From: Tenebrio molitor
Lineage: Eukaryota; Arthropoda; Insecta; Coleoptera; Tenebrionidae
Direction of reading: 5' to 3'
DNA length: 64,000 bases
Assembly: GCF_963966145.1 (NCBI RefSeq)
Contig: NC_091048.1
Span: 17,918,001-17,982,000 of the forward strand
A program made the translations under genes and the position numbers. This document shows positions 22,284-33,569 of this stretch, piece after piece. A model generated the notes under the pieces. The model saw only the letters and a program-made list of their open reading frames with translations, did not search any database and was not told the origin of the DNA. Each line of letters opens with the position of its first letter. Positions within the stretch are counted from its first letter, which is position 1.

Positions 22284-24169
22284 TGCAAAAGGTTTTGCCA
22301 ATTTTAAATTTAAATATTGATCAACGATATTTTTGGACGGACTCTTCCATAGTTTTATCCTGGATTGCGGCACCTCCAAACACAAGGAACATTTTTGTAG
22401 CTAATCGCGTAAGCGAAATACAGTCCTTGTCAGAATTAAATGAGTGGAGGCACATTAGCACAAAATATAACCGCGCAGACATTGTCTCTAGAGGTATGTC
22501 ATCTAATTAATTAAAGACAAACGATCTCTGGTGGCACGGCCCCGAGTGGTTAAGGTTGCCGGAAAATAAATGGCCTAAATCCTCGGTTAATTTCGATTCG
22601 GAAAATATACCGGAAAAACGAAAATCAACAAACAAAATTTTGTTTGCGAATGTCAAGGAGGATGAATTTTTAACAAATTTTTCAAAATTTATAAAATTAC
22701 AGGGAGTAGTGGCATTTATAAAAAGAGTTGCACATAACTGTAGAAGCAAAAACTCTAAGCTCACTGGTCCTCTAACGACGTCGGAACTAAATGATGCTCA
22801 AATAGCAATTATCAAATTAATTCAACGTGATTCATTCAAACCAGAGTTAAAGGCTTTGAGCGAAAATAACTACGTCAAAAGACAAAGCTGTCTATATTTG
22901 TTAAACCCGATCTTAGACGAAGACGGCCTTATTAGAGTAGGTGGACGTATCAAACATTCATCAATCACCTATGATAAAAAGTATCCTTTAATTTTACCAG
23001 CCAAACACCACGTAACAAGGTTATTAATAATTCAGGAACATGAAAGACAGCTCCACGCCGGCGCTCAAGCCACATTGACGTCCCTAAGACAAAAATTTTG
23101 GATTATTTCGGGTCGTAACATAGTTCGGAATATTTTACATAAATGTATAAAATGTTTTCGCGCTCAGCCAAAATTTTTCAACCAAACTATGGGCGATTTA
23201 CCAAAACAAAGGCTCGAACCAGCACGACCTTTTGTCAAAACCGGCATCGACTATATAGGTCCTATTTTAATAAAGGAAGAAAGTGGTCGTGGAAAACTGA
23301 GAAAAACGAAAGTTTACATAGCACTGTTTATTTGCCTTGTGACCAAAGCAATTCATTTAGAATTGGTTGGAAATTTAACATCGGAATCATTTTTAGCAGC
23401 ATTAAAACGCTTTATTTCGAGACGTGGTCATGTTACCGATCTCTTTTCGGATAATGCAACGAACTTTAAGGGCGCCGATAAAGAGTTATGCAACTTTTTT
23501 AAATCCGTTAACTTTCAAAATGTTACCGATGCCTTGACACCGTGCAATATTTCATGGCACTTTATTCCACCACGTTCTCCCACATTCGGTGGCTTATGGG
23601 AAGCCAACGTCAAGTCCGTCGAACGACATTTTAAACGCGTGGTAGGAGATACGAGTCTTAATTTTGAAGAAATGTATACGGTCTTAGCAAGAATCGAGGC
23701 TTGCCTTAACTCCAGACCTTTATGTCCCGCCTCGAACGATCCTAACGACCTCCTGGTCCTAACACCCGGGCACTTCTTGGTTGGAGAACCACTGATGGCT
23801 CCAGTAGAACCGATCCTGTCATCACTGCCAAAAAACCGTCTATCACACTGGCGGTACACTGAACAAATACGTCAGCATTTTTGGACTCGTTGGCGTAAAG
23901 AATATTTGACGTCATTACATCAACGATCAAAATGGAATCGACCACCAGCCACAGTACAGCCAGGATCAATGGTCCTCATCAACGAAGACAACCTCCCTCC
24001 TCAACAGTGGCTTCTCGGGAGGATAATCCAACTTCATCCAGGCAAAGATGGAATCACTCGAGTTGTTTCCATAAAAACAACTTCCGGCATCCTGAAACGA
24101 GCGATGAACAGAATCTCCATCCTGCCCATGGACAACATCCACGAAGAGGCTGACGACAAAGTGCAGTGA
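22284..24169 (+). pseudogene. BEL/Pao RNase H remainder and integrase
   Basis: The frame continues shifted relative to the upstream part, with YFWTDSSIVLSWIAAPP from the RNase H tail. A TAA at 22508-22510 then interrupts it, after which the same frame is open to 24169. The integrase has an HHCC zinc domain (HERQLHAGAQATLTSLRQ ... CIKCF), the catalytic Asp motifs GIDYIGP and FSDNATNF, Glu in FGGLWEANVKSV, and the BEL-typical C-terminal module with LTPGHFLVGEPL. The change of frame lies near 22268-22285 and the stop is a point nonsense change, so only two lesions affect this half. Confidence 0.9.
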
Positions 24170-24333
24170 AGTGAGAGTGGTAAATAACAAGAAAACAATG
24201 TGCAATCCATTGTGTAAAGTGCTACTGAATTTGTACCATATTGTTCATAGCTAGTAGAATTTTCTTTAATTTAAAATTGTTTACACCATGTAACAATAGA
24301 ATTTCAATTTTTGTTAAACTATTCTAAATAGTT

Positions 24334-24347
24334 CAACGGGGGCGGCA
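24334..24347 (+). other. Polypurine tract
   Basis: CAACGGGGGCGGCA immediately before the 3' LTR, the position required for plus-strand priming. Confidence 0.6.
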
Positions 24348-24592
24348 TGGTTGAGCTCATGTTAAATTTTTCATATCGACCTTATTAGCCGGTATCGTTC
24401 CTATCTGCCAGCAGGTCAGCTCCTTTTTTGCTAGTAAGTTTTTTGTAAGAACAAACAGATAAGGAACAGATAACATTAAACATCTCACGAAACAACACGT
24501 CGTTTCAATTCACGGCCCTTTGGCAAACGTTTATACCTTAAACAAACTAAAACGGTCCTTCGAGAACTTCAATATCGACATCATACGTAACA
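24348..24592 (+). repeat. 3' LTR of the BEL/Pao element
   Basis: 245 bp, the same length as the 5' LTR and followed directly by the second copy of ATATG. Confidence 0.95.
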
Positions 24593-24610
24593 ATATGATT
24601 AATATATCTA

Positions 24611-24736
24611 TTAAGACAACAAGTGTTTTAATAGACGATTTAAAAATCGAGATCGTAGTTTAAATCAGAGCGACCGCAGGGAGCGAGGATTTAATAGATC
24701 GAGATTTTTAAACTATAAAACACCTGTTGTCTTCAA
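24611..24736. repeat. Small hairpin element
   Basis: The arms AGACAACAAGTGTTTTAATA and TATAAAACACCTGTTGTCTT pair, with a GC-rich GAGCGACCGCAGGGAGCGAG centre. The same sequence occurs inverted at about 1590-1665. Confidence 0.65.
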
Positions 24737-24899
24737 GATTTTTTCTAATACTAACATCTAATCAGAAATTTTAATAAATTCAGAAATTATTCGAGGCGTG
24801 TCACAAGACACAAAATGCGGAGGTTGCCGTGGGTACTATGGTAATAATATCAACAAATTTGGAAAAAAACAATTTTCATCGTGAAATGTGCCAAAACGT

Positions 24900-25052
24900 T
24901 CCAGAAGAAATAAGAAAAGAGGGGCAATTTGTTACCAATGAAGTCTAAAAGTGCATACGAAACGGTGTATGTTTCGTTTCAAGGCCGGAACAATAAAAAA
25001 AGCATCACGGAGGTAACGGAAGATGTCATTTTGGCTTTTCTTGATATGGGGT
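24900..25052 (+). pseudogene. First-exon fragment of a Crypton-like tyrosine recombinase
   Basis: From about 24938 the plus strand reads MKSKSAYETVYVSFQGRNNK, then KSITEVTEDVILAFLDMG, followed by a GTAAGT donor. This resembles the first exon of the recombinase gene at 52845-54025 (PSKSGERYHKEFSHF ... ITEEVMLAYFLDL, also ending at a GTAAG donor). A stop lies just upstream (near 24913) and no downstream exon could be recognised. Positions 25053-25990 contain no other gene I can identify. Confidence 0.5.
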
Positions 25053-25999
25053 AAGTGTCTAGAACTTCATTAAAAGTTAATTCACACTACGGCAAGAATC
25101 ATTTGAAGAAAATGTAAAGATTGCCAGTTTTCGATGGCCGGGCACTTGCATTGGATGAAACAGAAGAAGATGTTAGGAACAAGAGCACGAAGCTAATGTG
25201 GCAGTTCCAATTCAATAATTGTACTTTTCACTTTTGTGATAATTACTGTAAAAATGATGAATAAAATGTTACTTGAACAATATGTGTGAGCGTATTTTAT
25301 GACTCTATAAGATACGTTGCTATTGACGACGTGTCTTATAGAGAAAAGCGTATTTTATGGGAAACATAAAGTGTGAGCTCAAATGCACCATGGAAACAGT
25401 ATAAGATATTAGTGTTAGAAAAAAATTATATTTCATATTTAGAAACGAAGTGGACATCTATAAATGAATCAAGTGAATATTTAATTTAAAAATAGATTCA
25501 TTTTACATATTTAAAGACAAAAAAGAAATCGAAAAAAATGTATCTTGTAAAAGTCTGGAAACAGCCAAATGAAAACAAAACGCATAACTTTTGAAAAAAA
25601 TCTAAAGACAAGTCAATTTGTGTTTTAAAAATGATTTCTGCTGATATTTTCTTTTTGGTCTTTTCGATGACCTCGAAAAAGTTATTATGTTATAAAAAAA
25701 AGATTTTTTTTTCAGAAAATTTCTTATGTAAAGTGAACTTTTTTTCAACCGTCGGGTAGACAATTAGAAGATCTATTAAAAACGGTAGTAAAAATACTAC
25801 ATCGCCATTTAAAAATCCTCTGATGACATCATAACTCTTTCAAGGTCTTCAAAAACAACAAACAGATACCATCAACAGACAGCTTTTTGGAAACGCTAGT
25901 TCACCTGTTTTTGCGAATTACATCACTGTTATCTGTACAAGAATATGTAGTTTGTATGGGTCAGATACCACAATATGTAATACGGTAATATCAGATATC

Positions 26000-26170
26000 G
26001 AGTTCAATGTATTATTTACTGCAGTGGGACTTCCACAGGGATTGATCGTGAGACCTGTTCTGTTCCCCCGTTTATAATAACGATGTTGACTTGGTGTTTG
26101 ATGAATGATGATGCTTTCTGTTTTTTGTATGCTGATGATACGTCCATTGTCCATTGTAAACAAGGATAAT
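26000..26170 (+). pseudogene. Fragment of non-LTR reverse transcriptase palm
   Basis: Conceptual reading across stops and frame changes gives GLPQGLIVRPVLF and then FCMLMI- or YADDTSIV-like words. This is the pattern around the RT motif GLPQGS...YADDT. It is short and heavily decayed, so the clade is unassignable. Confidence 0.6.
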
Positions 26171-26404
26171 GTTAACTTGCCGATATCGGCAAATATAGCT
26201 CTGAAGAGATTGACTAAGCCGCTGCAACAATAGTAGCCTACATTTGAACCAATGGCGGCTTTACCTATGGTTTGCGCAACCCCCAAAAATAATAACAAAA
26301 AATATTTAGGAAAGTAATTTTCGTATATTAATATATTCGATTTAATTGTATGTAATATGCATAATATATTACATACGTTCAAACGTCAAAAACTGTCCAA
26401 AATG

Positions 26405-27656
26405 AAATTTTGCTAACAATGTTTAGTGTGTGTCAAGAAGAAATTTCTAAGGAAATTAATGAAGCCGATTACTTGGCTGTAATAGCTGACGAAACCAGTG
26501 ATGTCTCAAATGTGCAAGCAATTGTAAAACAAACTTATGAACACGCTGCCTACGTACATTGTTATGCACATCAGTTGAATTTGGTCATGTTATTAAATGC
26601 TGCTTCTGCAAACACCAATGTCCGTATATTTTTCGCAAACTTGCAAGGAATTTGTACATTTTTTTCAAATAGTCCTCAACAAACTGCAGTATTGGATGAA
26701 ACAGTTAAAAAACGTTTGCCACGTTCGGCTCCGACGAGGTGGAATTTTAACTCCAGAGTTGTCTGCACTGTATTTGAACACAGGAAGGATATTATAGAAA
26801 CAATGCGAAAAATTTTAAATCAAAGTAAAAATGCCAGTACTATCAACCAAGCATCAGCCATTTAAAAATTCTTACCAGCAATAGTTTCGTTTGCTGGCTA
26901 AATTTATTTTACAAGATAATGCCCCATGTAGACATATTATTTGCAAAATTTCAAGCAAGAGAAATTGATCCTGTTATTGCCAACAAAAATATATTATCAT
27001 ATGAAAATCAGTTATTACAGATTAGAAATAATATCCCCGAATTTCCCGAGACCAATGAACCATCAACTTCAAAACGACGTAAGACCGATAAGTGTGAGGA
27101 ATACGCTCGAGAAGCAAAAGAAGTTTGTGATATTATTGTGTGTCAAGCCAAAGAACGCTTCAGCTTTACTGGCCACTTAATCGCAGCAACTCTGTTTTTT
27201 CCGGAAAAACATAGTCAATATAGCAATTGATTTCCCGAAAAGAATTTTCAAGAAACAATTAAAGTTTATCCCTTTTTTAATGGACAAAAACTTAGAACCG
27301 AATTGACCGTAATTTACGAAACAAAAGAATTTAGGTCAATTTCGGGTCTACTTGTATTATATGACTTTATCGCTCAAAACAATGAGTTAAGTGCGACCTT
27401 CAGTGAAAGTGAAAAACTTTTAAAAATTTTAATTACAATTTCTATGGCTTCAGCTGAAGCAGAACGATGCTTTTCGACCCTCAAAAGGATTAAAACTTTT
27501 TTAAGGAACACCATGAGCCAAGAAAGACTTTCTGCGTTAGCAATGCTTTCTAAAGAAAGGGACCTAATCGAAAGCATCCCCGATTTTAATCAAAGGGTTA
27601 TTGACAAGTTCGCTAGTGCTAAAGAACGTCGGATGGATTTTCTGTATCAATAGAAT
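26405..27656 (+). pseudogene. hAT transposase remnant (ZMYM/DUF4371-like)
   Basis: Three open pieces (26410-26865, 26919-27230, 27303-27653) form one decayed transposase. The first contains ADYLAVIADETSDVSN and YVHCYAHQLNLVML, the RNase H-like core of this hAT group, and RSAPTRWNFNSRVV. The last contains SMASAEAERCFSTLKRIKTF followed by MSQERLSALAMLSKER, the C-terminal hAT dimerisation domain. Breaks are a frame change between 26865 and 26890 and a stop at 27228-27230. No TIRs were identified. It may be a transposon copy rather than a host ZMYM gene because it has no zinc-finger N-terminus here. Confidence 0.85.
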
Positions 27657-28279
27657 GTTGGAGCGTTTTTTTAAATTTTTTCTTTGGTTTATTTTTTTTT
27701 TTAATTTTACTGTAAGTAGGTATCTATTCTGATGCAAAAATAAATGGTTTTGTAAGACACATGCGTAGTTAGTCATTTTTAACCTATAAACCTATTTTAG
27801 TAACTGGTACTATGGCGGCCAAAATACTTTGGTCGTCAATGTGACATAAATGACATTCAATTGTAAAGCAAACTTTAGGATTATTTTTTACTACTGTCAA
27901 AATTATTTTAATCTATCCGTGTCATACGGGTGGGGTAAATCCCAGCTGCGGAGGCAGGGTTCAAAAGCAAAAGATTAACATGGTCGCGGTTTAGACAACC
28001 TTCAGAAGCAAGTAAGACGATTCTATATTTATCAAAAACTGAAGGTGCCATATTTTTGACAAGAATAATTTGAAATTGTCATGTACTACTCCCACATTTT
28101 TACAGTACGAGCCGCCACTGATTTGAACGTAATTAAATGTAAGTTTGCGGGCCAGCTGTGCATCCTAAACTGCACACTGAGGCTATTACAGGTGCTACCG
28201 GGACATGCAATGCAACACCGGAATGTAGCGCCCTGAAGACGACGCCCATGGTTGGAGCCCATCGTCATGATACAACCTC

Positions 28280-28428
28280 GCAACGTTAGACAAACTAGTA
28301 GACAGATTTTAATTACCGCCAGCAGCGCCACCTATCGGCGATACTAGTCTCACTCATGTTATGAGGCTTGCGGTACATTCAACTACGTCACCAACGTCAA
28401 CTGCGATGGGACAATCATTTATAATACC
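28280..28428 (-). repeat. Partial copy of the TIR element found in UGT C intron 1
   Basis: GACAAACTAGTAGACAGATT through CAACTGCGATGGGACAATCA aligns with the inverted sequence at about 35560-35680 and with its terminal repeat. The left end is lost or diverged. Confidence 0.6.
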
Positions 28429-28469
28429 CTGTACAAGTGATATACAAGTGATTTTGTAGTGACCCAGTT

Positions 28470-29850
28470 TAAAATTTAAATTTTAATTCTCGGTGCCGCC
28501 ACGAGAGCGCGCCAAATGTGGAGGTACTAGCGGCTAGATTAGGAACTAAGGGATGGGGTTGGCAATCCTGGGGAGTTGGCCAATTTGTTGAAAAGCGGAA
28601 ATGTAGCGGGGGTGAAACGGTCTCTCGCGCGGGTAGTTGAAGGGGGTAGGTTAATTTGGTTTGGTTTTTCGAAACGAACAGACCTTGCGAAGAGCGATCC
28701 AATATTCCAAAAAAACTGTAAGTTACATCTGAACCGATTACACTACCGTTCCGAGTAGATATTTGTGTCCCCGTGAAGAATCCGGCGTTTTTTTAATTCA
28801 CCTGGGTAATTTATCCCACTTTCGTTGCCTCTTTTTGTGTTTTGTTTTTGGGACCAGGACCACGTGGTAAGGGTATGTTGTAGATTTCATTTTGTTGCAT
28901 GCTGTTGTTTTAAGAAGCGCCCATTCGTTAATTTTAAGCGTTATCTTTCTTCCGGGAGGTTCATTTTTTTAACAATCTGGTAATTTCGAAAATTCGGAGC
29001 CGTCGCCCGAACCGCGTGCGTCCATTTTGTTTTTTTCTTCACTTACATTTTCTAACGGCACTCGACCCGCCATTTTCTTTTTGTTTAACATTACCAGCGA
29101 TTATTGTATTCGTGATTTATGTTGTTTACTGATATTTGTGACATTTAAAGTGGTTCTATTTTATCGTTATTTAACTTCACGTTTTGTTCTCTTTTATTTC
29201 CTCATTGTTTAATGTTGCGGTTTGTTTTTGCTTATGTTATCCTTGTTTAATGCTGCGTTTTGTTTTGTTTATTTGATCATTGTTTAATGTTGCGCTTTAT
29301 TTTGTTGAATTTTCGCATCGTTTAATGTTACGCGTTGTTCGATTGAATTAAACTCGGGTTTTCTTTATATTGTTGTTAAGCACCGCTAGATTTCGGAAGA
29401 GTTAAAGTAAAATGTTGTAAGTGTGCCACTATGGGAGTTAGGTTTCAATCAGGAAGTCGTGGGGTTGTCTAGTAAATTTCTGGGGAGGCCACGGTTAAGT
29501 TACGGCCGTTAGCGGAGGCGGACCTAAGCCCTGCTCGATGCGGCTCTGGGATGCTGACGTGAAACCTTCGTCGCGGTTCTAGAGATCTTAGGTTTTTGTC
29601 GGTAAACGGTTGGTTGGGGAAGGCGGAGCAAGCTCTGCTCGAAGCGGCTTGGGAAGCTCATCGTACAACCCCGAGGCGCCCTGTCACTCTTTCTTGGTCG
29701 GTGAAATAGCCCGACTTTCATTACTAATCCGAGTATCTAGAAACGTCGCTGGTCTCAAACCGATTCAGATTATTCTTCTGAGTCCCCTCGCGGCCGAAAG
29801 TTTGTTACCTCCAGCTCTAAGTTCCCGTTGGCGTACCTTGACCGCGTAGC
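28470..29850. other. Unidentified GC-richer segment with a minisatellite
   Basis: Distinctly less A/T-rich than its neighbours. Positions 29205-29347 hold about four imperfect units of roughly 37 bp, each with GTTTAATGTTGCG. Several 60-100 codon ORFs exist on both strands but none resembles a known protein or shows splice logic. It could be a 5' UTR or LTR of an element, or a decayed gene. I cannot decide. Confidence 0.35.
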
Positions 29851-30888
29851 TCCAAATTAAACATTGTTTTTGCCATTAATCGAATTGTAAAATATGAGTA
29901 ATACCTGGGATACGGTTTTTGAAGAGGGTTTTTCATCCGTCCCTGTCTGTAATAACTGCACCATAATTTGTTCACTTGTTTTGCAAGCTTTAACCTGTCA
30001 TTTTGTCTGTTATGTACCCGTTTTCTGTTATTTTAAATATTGTTGCATTCATCTTGTCGTTTATTTTTGTGATGTACTCAACTAGTTAATTTCTTGTACT
30101 TCGTCAAACTTAGTTTCTGTCTTTTGAGATTCGTTTCATTTTTTTTTTTCATCAAAGTTATTACAGGCATTTTTAATAAAAGGTATTTTGCGTCCCTCAC
30201 ATGTGTGTTTTATTTGCGGCACTCTTCCAACTGGAACCCTCACCGTTTGCATTCCGAACCTTTTTCCACCAAAAGAAAATCACAACGTAGGGCTCCTCCG
30301 ATTCGATGACGATCACGACCACATTTGTTACCGTTTTGCGCAAGTTCAAATATTTGGCGGAAAAAGTAATGTATTCAAATCATTACAGATTTATTACCTA
30401 GTATTGGAAACTGTTGCTCTGCATATGCGAGTGATATCTATAAAAATATCTAAAAAAACAGACCTACAAGCAAAACTAAATAATTATTGTAACGCAGTGG
30501 AGCAAAAAAATAGCAGATTCCTCTAAATAGGTACGTCCAAATGTTGTGTATTACACTGTGGTATAAACAATTCTAAATTCGGATATTTCATAAACGGAAG
30601 CGAATTGTTGGTTAAGACATCTCATAAGGATCTGGGTCTGGGAGTGATTCAGTGATTGTTACGGATACGGTCTGAACAGTGCTTAGCTGCTAAGGGTGGG
30701 GCAAGGGAGGGTGGTATAATTGCTACGATTATGTTGAAGCTGCGATAAGAGCGGAGATAAGAGCAAAGTGCCATTTGAAAACAATGATTCTTCGATCTTA
30801 TCGCCGCTCTTATCGCTTATCGCCGCTCCTACATAAACGTGTGTTTGACAATCCTTCACCAGATTAATATCCAAACTCTATACAACAT
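29851..30888. other. No recognised gene; short cysteine-containing ORF at 30188-30526
   Basis: The plus-strand frame at 30188 encodes HVCFICGTLPTGTLTVCIPN and more, 112 codons in all. It has four spaced Cys/His residues but no clear zinc-finger family. The segment 30730-30830 has inverted GCGATAAGAGCGG words. I would not call this a gene without transcript evidence. Confidence 0.25.
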
Positions 30889-31300
30889 ATGTATATCCGA
30901 TCCTACCTCGAGTTTGCTTTTTCTGTGTGGAGACCAAACTTGATCAAGGACAAGAACATTTTAGACAGGGTGCAACACGAAGTGACAAGGTGGAAACCAG
31001 ATTTAAGGAAACTCCGTCTAGAAATACTTTCATTGCCTCCTTTATGCAAGAGACAAGATAGAGCTGACTTAATTCAAATGTTTAGAATTACGGCTCAATT
31101 GTTCCCGGGCTCAATGGATGACTTCCTTGAATTTGCTCTTGATCGACAACTATAAAACTCAAAGTAATCTTTTAAAAGTGCCATAATACAGTTTTTCTTA
31201 ACAAATCGAACATTTACCTTGTGGGACGAACCCTCTCCTGAAATTGTCAATGTATCTACTGTCCACGGTTTAAGAACATGTTGGACAGAAATTAATTTAA
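30889..31300 (+). pseudogene. C-terminal fragment of a CR1/jockey-type LINE
   Basis: IRSYLEFAFSVWRPNLIKDK then NILDRVQHEVTR and KRQDRADLIQMFRI are the post-palm motifs of LINE ORF2 proteins. Past a stop and frame change comes FFLTNRTFTLWDEPSPEIVN, the terminal motif of the same domain. 5'-truncated and broken. Confidence 0.75.
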
Positions 31301-31544
31301 ATCTACGTCTTAGATTAACCAAAGCTTTTTGCGTTATAGATAGGTTTATGCTCGGCAAATATTCTTTTTTAATAATAATAATAATGATCGGGTTAGGAAG
31401 AAAGAAGCTCTTGGTGAGTAACTGTTTTATCCTTGATTCGTGACAGATGTGTCAGATGTTATCATTTATATTCCCCTACCACCACAATTGAGCAAACGCT
31501 GATACCGGAGTCTGGACCTGTGCTTTGCCATTTCACTGATTGAA

Positions 31545-33003
31545 TGAGGTGGAGGTCGTGAGACCCATTGTGAATTATCTGAATTAGCTGATGACACAGC
31601 GATCTACGCGAGATCCTACTACGCAGATGTCGCCAACAAACAAGTCCAAATTCACATGGACAAAATAGAAAAATACTACAGTGAATGGCTCATCAATATC
31701 AATCATATTTACAAGGAAATTCACAAATAACAAAATAATAACTAAGCTGAGAGTTAAAGGAGAAAAGATAGATCCGCAGCCCACAGTCAAATACCTTGGG
31801 GTCCACCTAGACTCAAGGCTAAACTTTAAGCAACATCTGAGAAAAACTAAAGCCAAAGCTGAAGCTGCACTCAAAACACTCTACCCATTAATGACAAGAA
31901 GAAGTAAGCTCAATGTGGAAAATAAAACCAGAATATACAAAACGATAATACGACCAATAATTACATATGCTGCTCCAGTATGGTGCGGAGTAAGCGACAC
32001 TGCCCTACATTGCCTACAAACACTACAAAATAAATGTCTGAGGCTTGCAACTAACTCTAGCCCATACACCAAAATATCCAACTTGCGCAATGAGACAGAA
32101 ACGTAAATGCTGCGTGAGCACCTAGAGAAACTATCATACAACTTCTACAAGTACCGGCTGCAACACAGCAGATTGACCCAAAACCTAACAAAATAAGAAG
32201 ACACAACGCCCAAGTACACATAAGACACAAGCTACCATACATGAGGCTCAAAATCTTCGAGGAGCAGGAATAAGAAAAACACATAAATTCGCCACAAAGT
32301 AACAAGATCAAAACATCGACAACACCACAAATCAAAACAAAACAAAAATGTACATATCGTCGTCTACACTAGCAAAGCACGTAACTCCAAAATGCAAAAT
32401 TTTACAGGAGCAACAATAAACTGTACCAGAAACAAAATTGCATTCTGTTAACCGGCGAGTTCACCTGGATTCAATTCGGTTACATTCGGTTTCTTGTCTC
32501 CAGGTGAACTCGCCGGTTAGCAGAATGCAATTTTGTTTCTGGTACAGTTTATTGTTGCTCCTGTAAAATTTTGCATTTTGGAGTTACGTGCTTTGCTAGT
32601 GTAGACGACGATATGTAAATAGTCTGTATATAGTACTAGGATAGCAGGGGTAAGAATAAGAAAAGGAAGAAAAGCCAGTTATAGCCATCCAAACCGGAAG
32701 ACCCGAACTACTGGAGACCCGGAGAAAACATACTACCGTGGGGGATCGAGCGCGAGCGCGGACGAACAATGGGGTTCGCCCGCGGGCGTGGCTTCGCGCC
32801 TCAACGGACAAACAAGACAAAAAATAATCAAACAACAAATCACATCATAATTATCTGAAATGGTAAATGTTAGCATCACAAACAAACCATAATCTCTGAT
32901 AGTCCCCGTGGGAGGAAGGAACAGCAGAACTGAATAAAACAACTATAAAAATTTGTAGCCTAAGGGCAAAAAATTTAATGTATGTATTTAAAATGAATAA
33001 AGA
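31545..33003 (+). pseudogene. 5'-truncated jockey-like LINE with 3' UTR
   Basis: Begins in the RT palm (ADDTAIYARSYYADVANKQV). A frameshift near 31730 is followed by VKYLGVHLDSRLNFKQHLRK, TIIRPIITYAAPVWCGVSD and LQTLQNKCLRLATNSS, as in jockey pol. The ORF closes at 32106. The sequence to about 33000 looks like the 3' UTR, with GC-rich GGGGTTCGCCCGCGGGCG and AATAAA-like words near its end. A near-perfect palindrome (32351-32617) is inserted in this UTR. Confidence 0.8.
32351..32617. repeat. Near-perfect palindrome, two 119-bp arms
   Basis: The left arm 32351-32469 and right arm 32499-32617 are inverted copies with a single mismatch that I can see (T versus C near AACCGGCGAG), separated by a 29-nt loop. 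It starts TACATATCGTCG and ends with the complement. It could be a very young foldback MITE with a TA target or an expressed hairpin RNA source; the sequence alone does not decide. Confidence 0.9.
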
Positions 33004-33384
33004 CGTGCTAAATTGGAAAATTGTGAATTATCGTATGACTGTAGTTGAGATTGTCTAATTTAACGTGTACTGACGAGACCGATGTATTAATTGTCAAATA
33101 TTGAGTGAATTATAACATTTTGTGGAAAAAGGTGAATTAAAATAATTTTTACATTGCAAACCTATTTAATTTATCGTGACAATTTAATTCATACACTAAA
33201 AATCCCATGAGCAGCGGTGTTTTTGTCATTATGATAGCGAAAAAAGTTTGCCCTAACTTTTCCAGCGACAAAACGGAACTTAACTTTTGAAAGAGTCTGA
33301 TTCTAGTAGATCTGCATCATAGTGATTTACGTATTCATTAAATTGTCTTACCGAATTACTCTCAAGCTTTTTTTTTGGGTAGAA

Positions 33385-33530
33385 GTAAACTTGACATTTA
33401 TAATTCGAGTTTTGTTATCTGGCAATTAAACTCAAAAAACTGCCAGAAAAAAATACGAGTCCGTAGGACGAGGCAGTTTTTTTCGTTAAATTGCCAGGCA
33501 ACAAAATTCTCATTGACATGTCAAGTTTAC
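33385..33530. repeat. Hairpin just 3' of UGT C
   Basis: GTAAACTTGACATTTATAAT pairs with ATTGACATGTCAAGTTTAC, with further pairing inward (TCTGGCAATTAAA with TAAATTGCCAGG). It lies 40 bp beyond the UGT C stop, so it would be within or next to the 3' UTR. Confidence 0.65.
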
Positions 33531-33569
33531 TTTGACAAAAAAAAGCTCTCGTGTAATTATAAGTGAACA

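Larger units (their letters stand above)
18573..24592 (+). mobile_element. BEL/Pao LTR retrotransposon, near-complete, young
   Basis: 6,020 bp bounded by two 245-bp LTRs and flanked by the 5-bp target duplication ATATG (18568-18572 and 24593-24597). The internal order is gag with CCHC knuckles, protease, RT, RNase H, integrase. This gene order plus the RT and integrase motifs define BEL/Pao. Three coding breaks (19737, about 22275, 22508) make it non-autonomous today. It lies about 270 bp upstream of the UGT B ATG, in opposite orientation to that gene. Confidence 0.95.

Noticed and set aside
26405..27656. A functional host ZMYM-type gene
   Set aside because: A frame change and an internal stop, no zinc-finger N-terminus and no introns: a dead hAT transposase copy.
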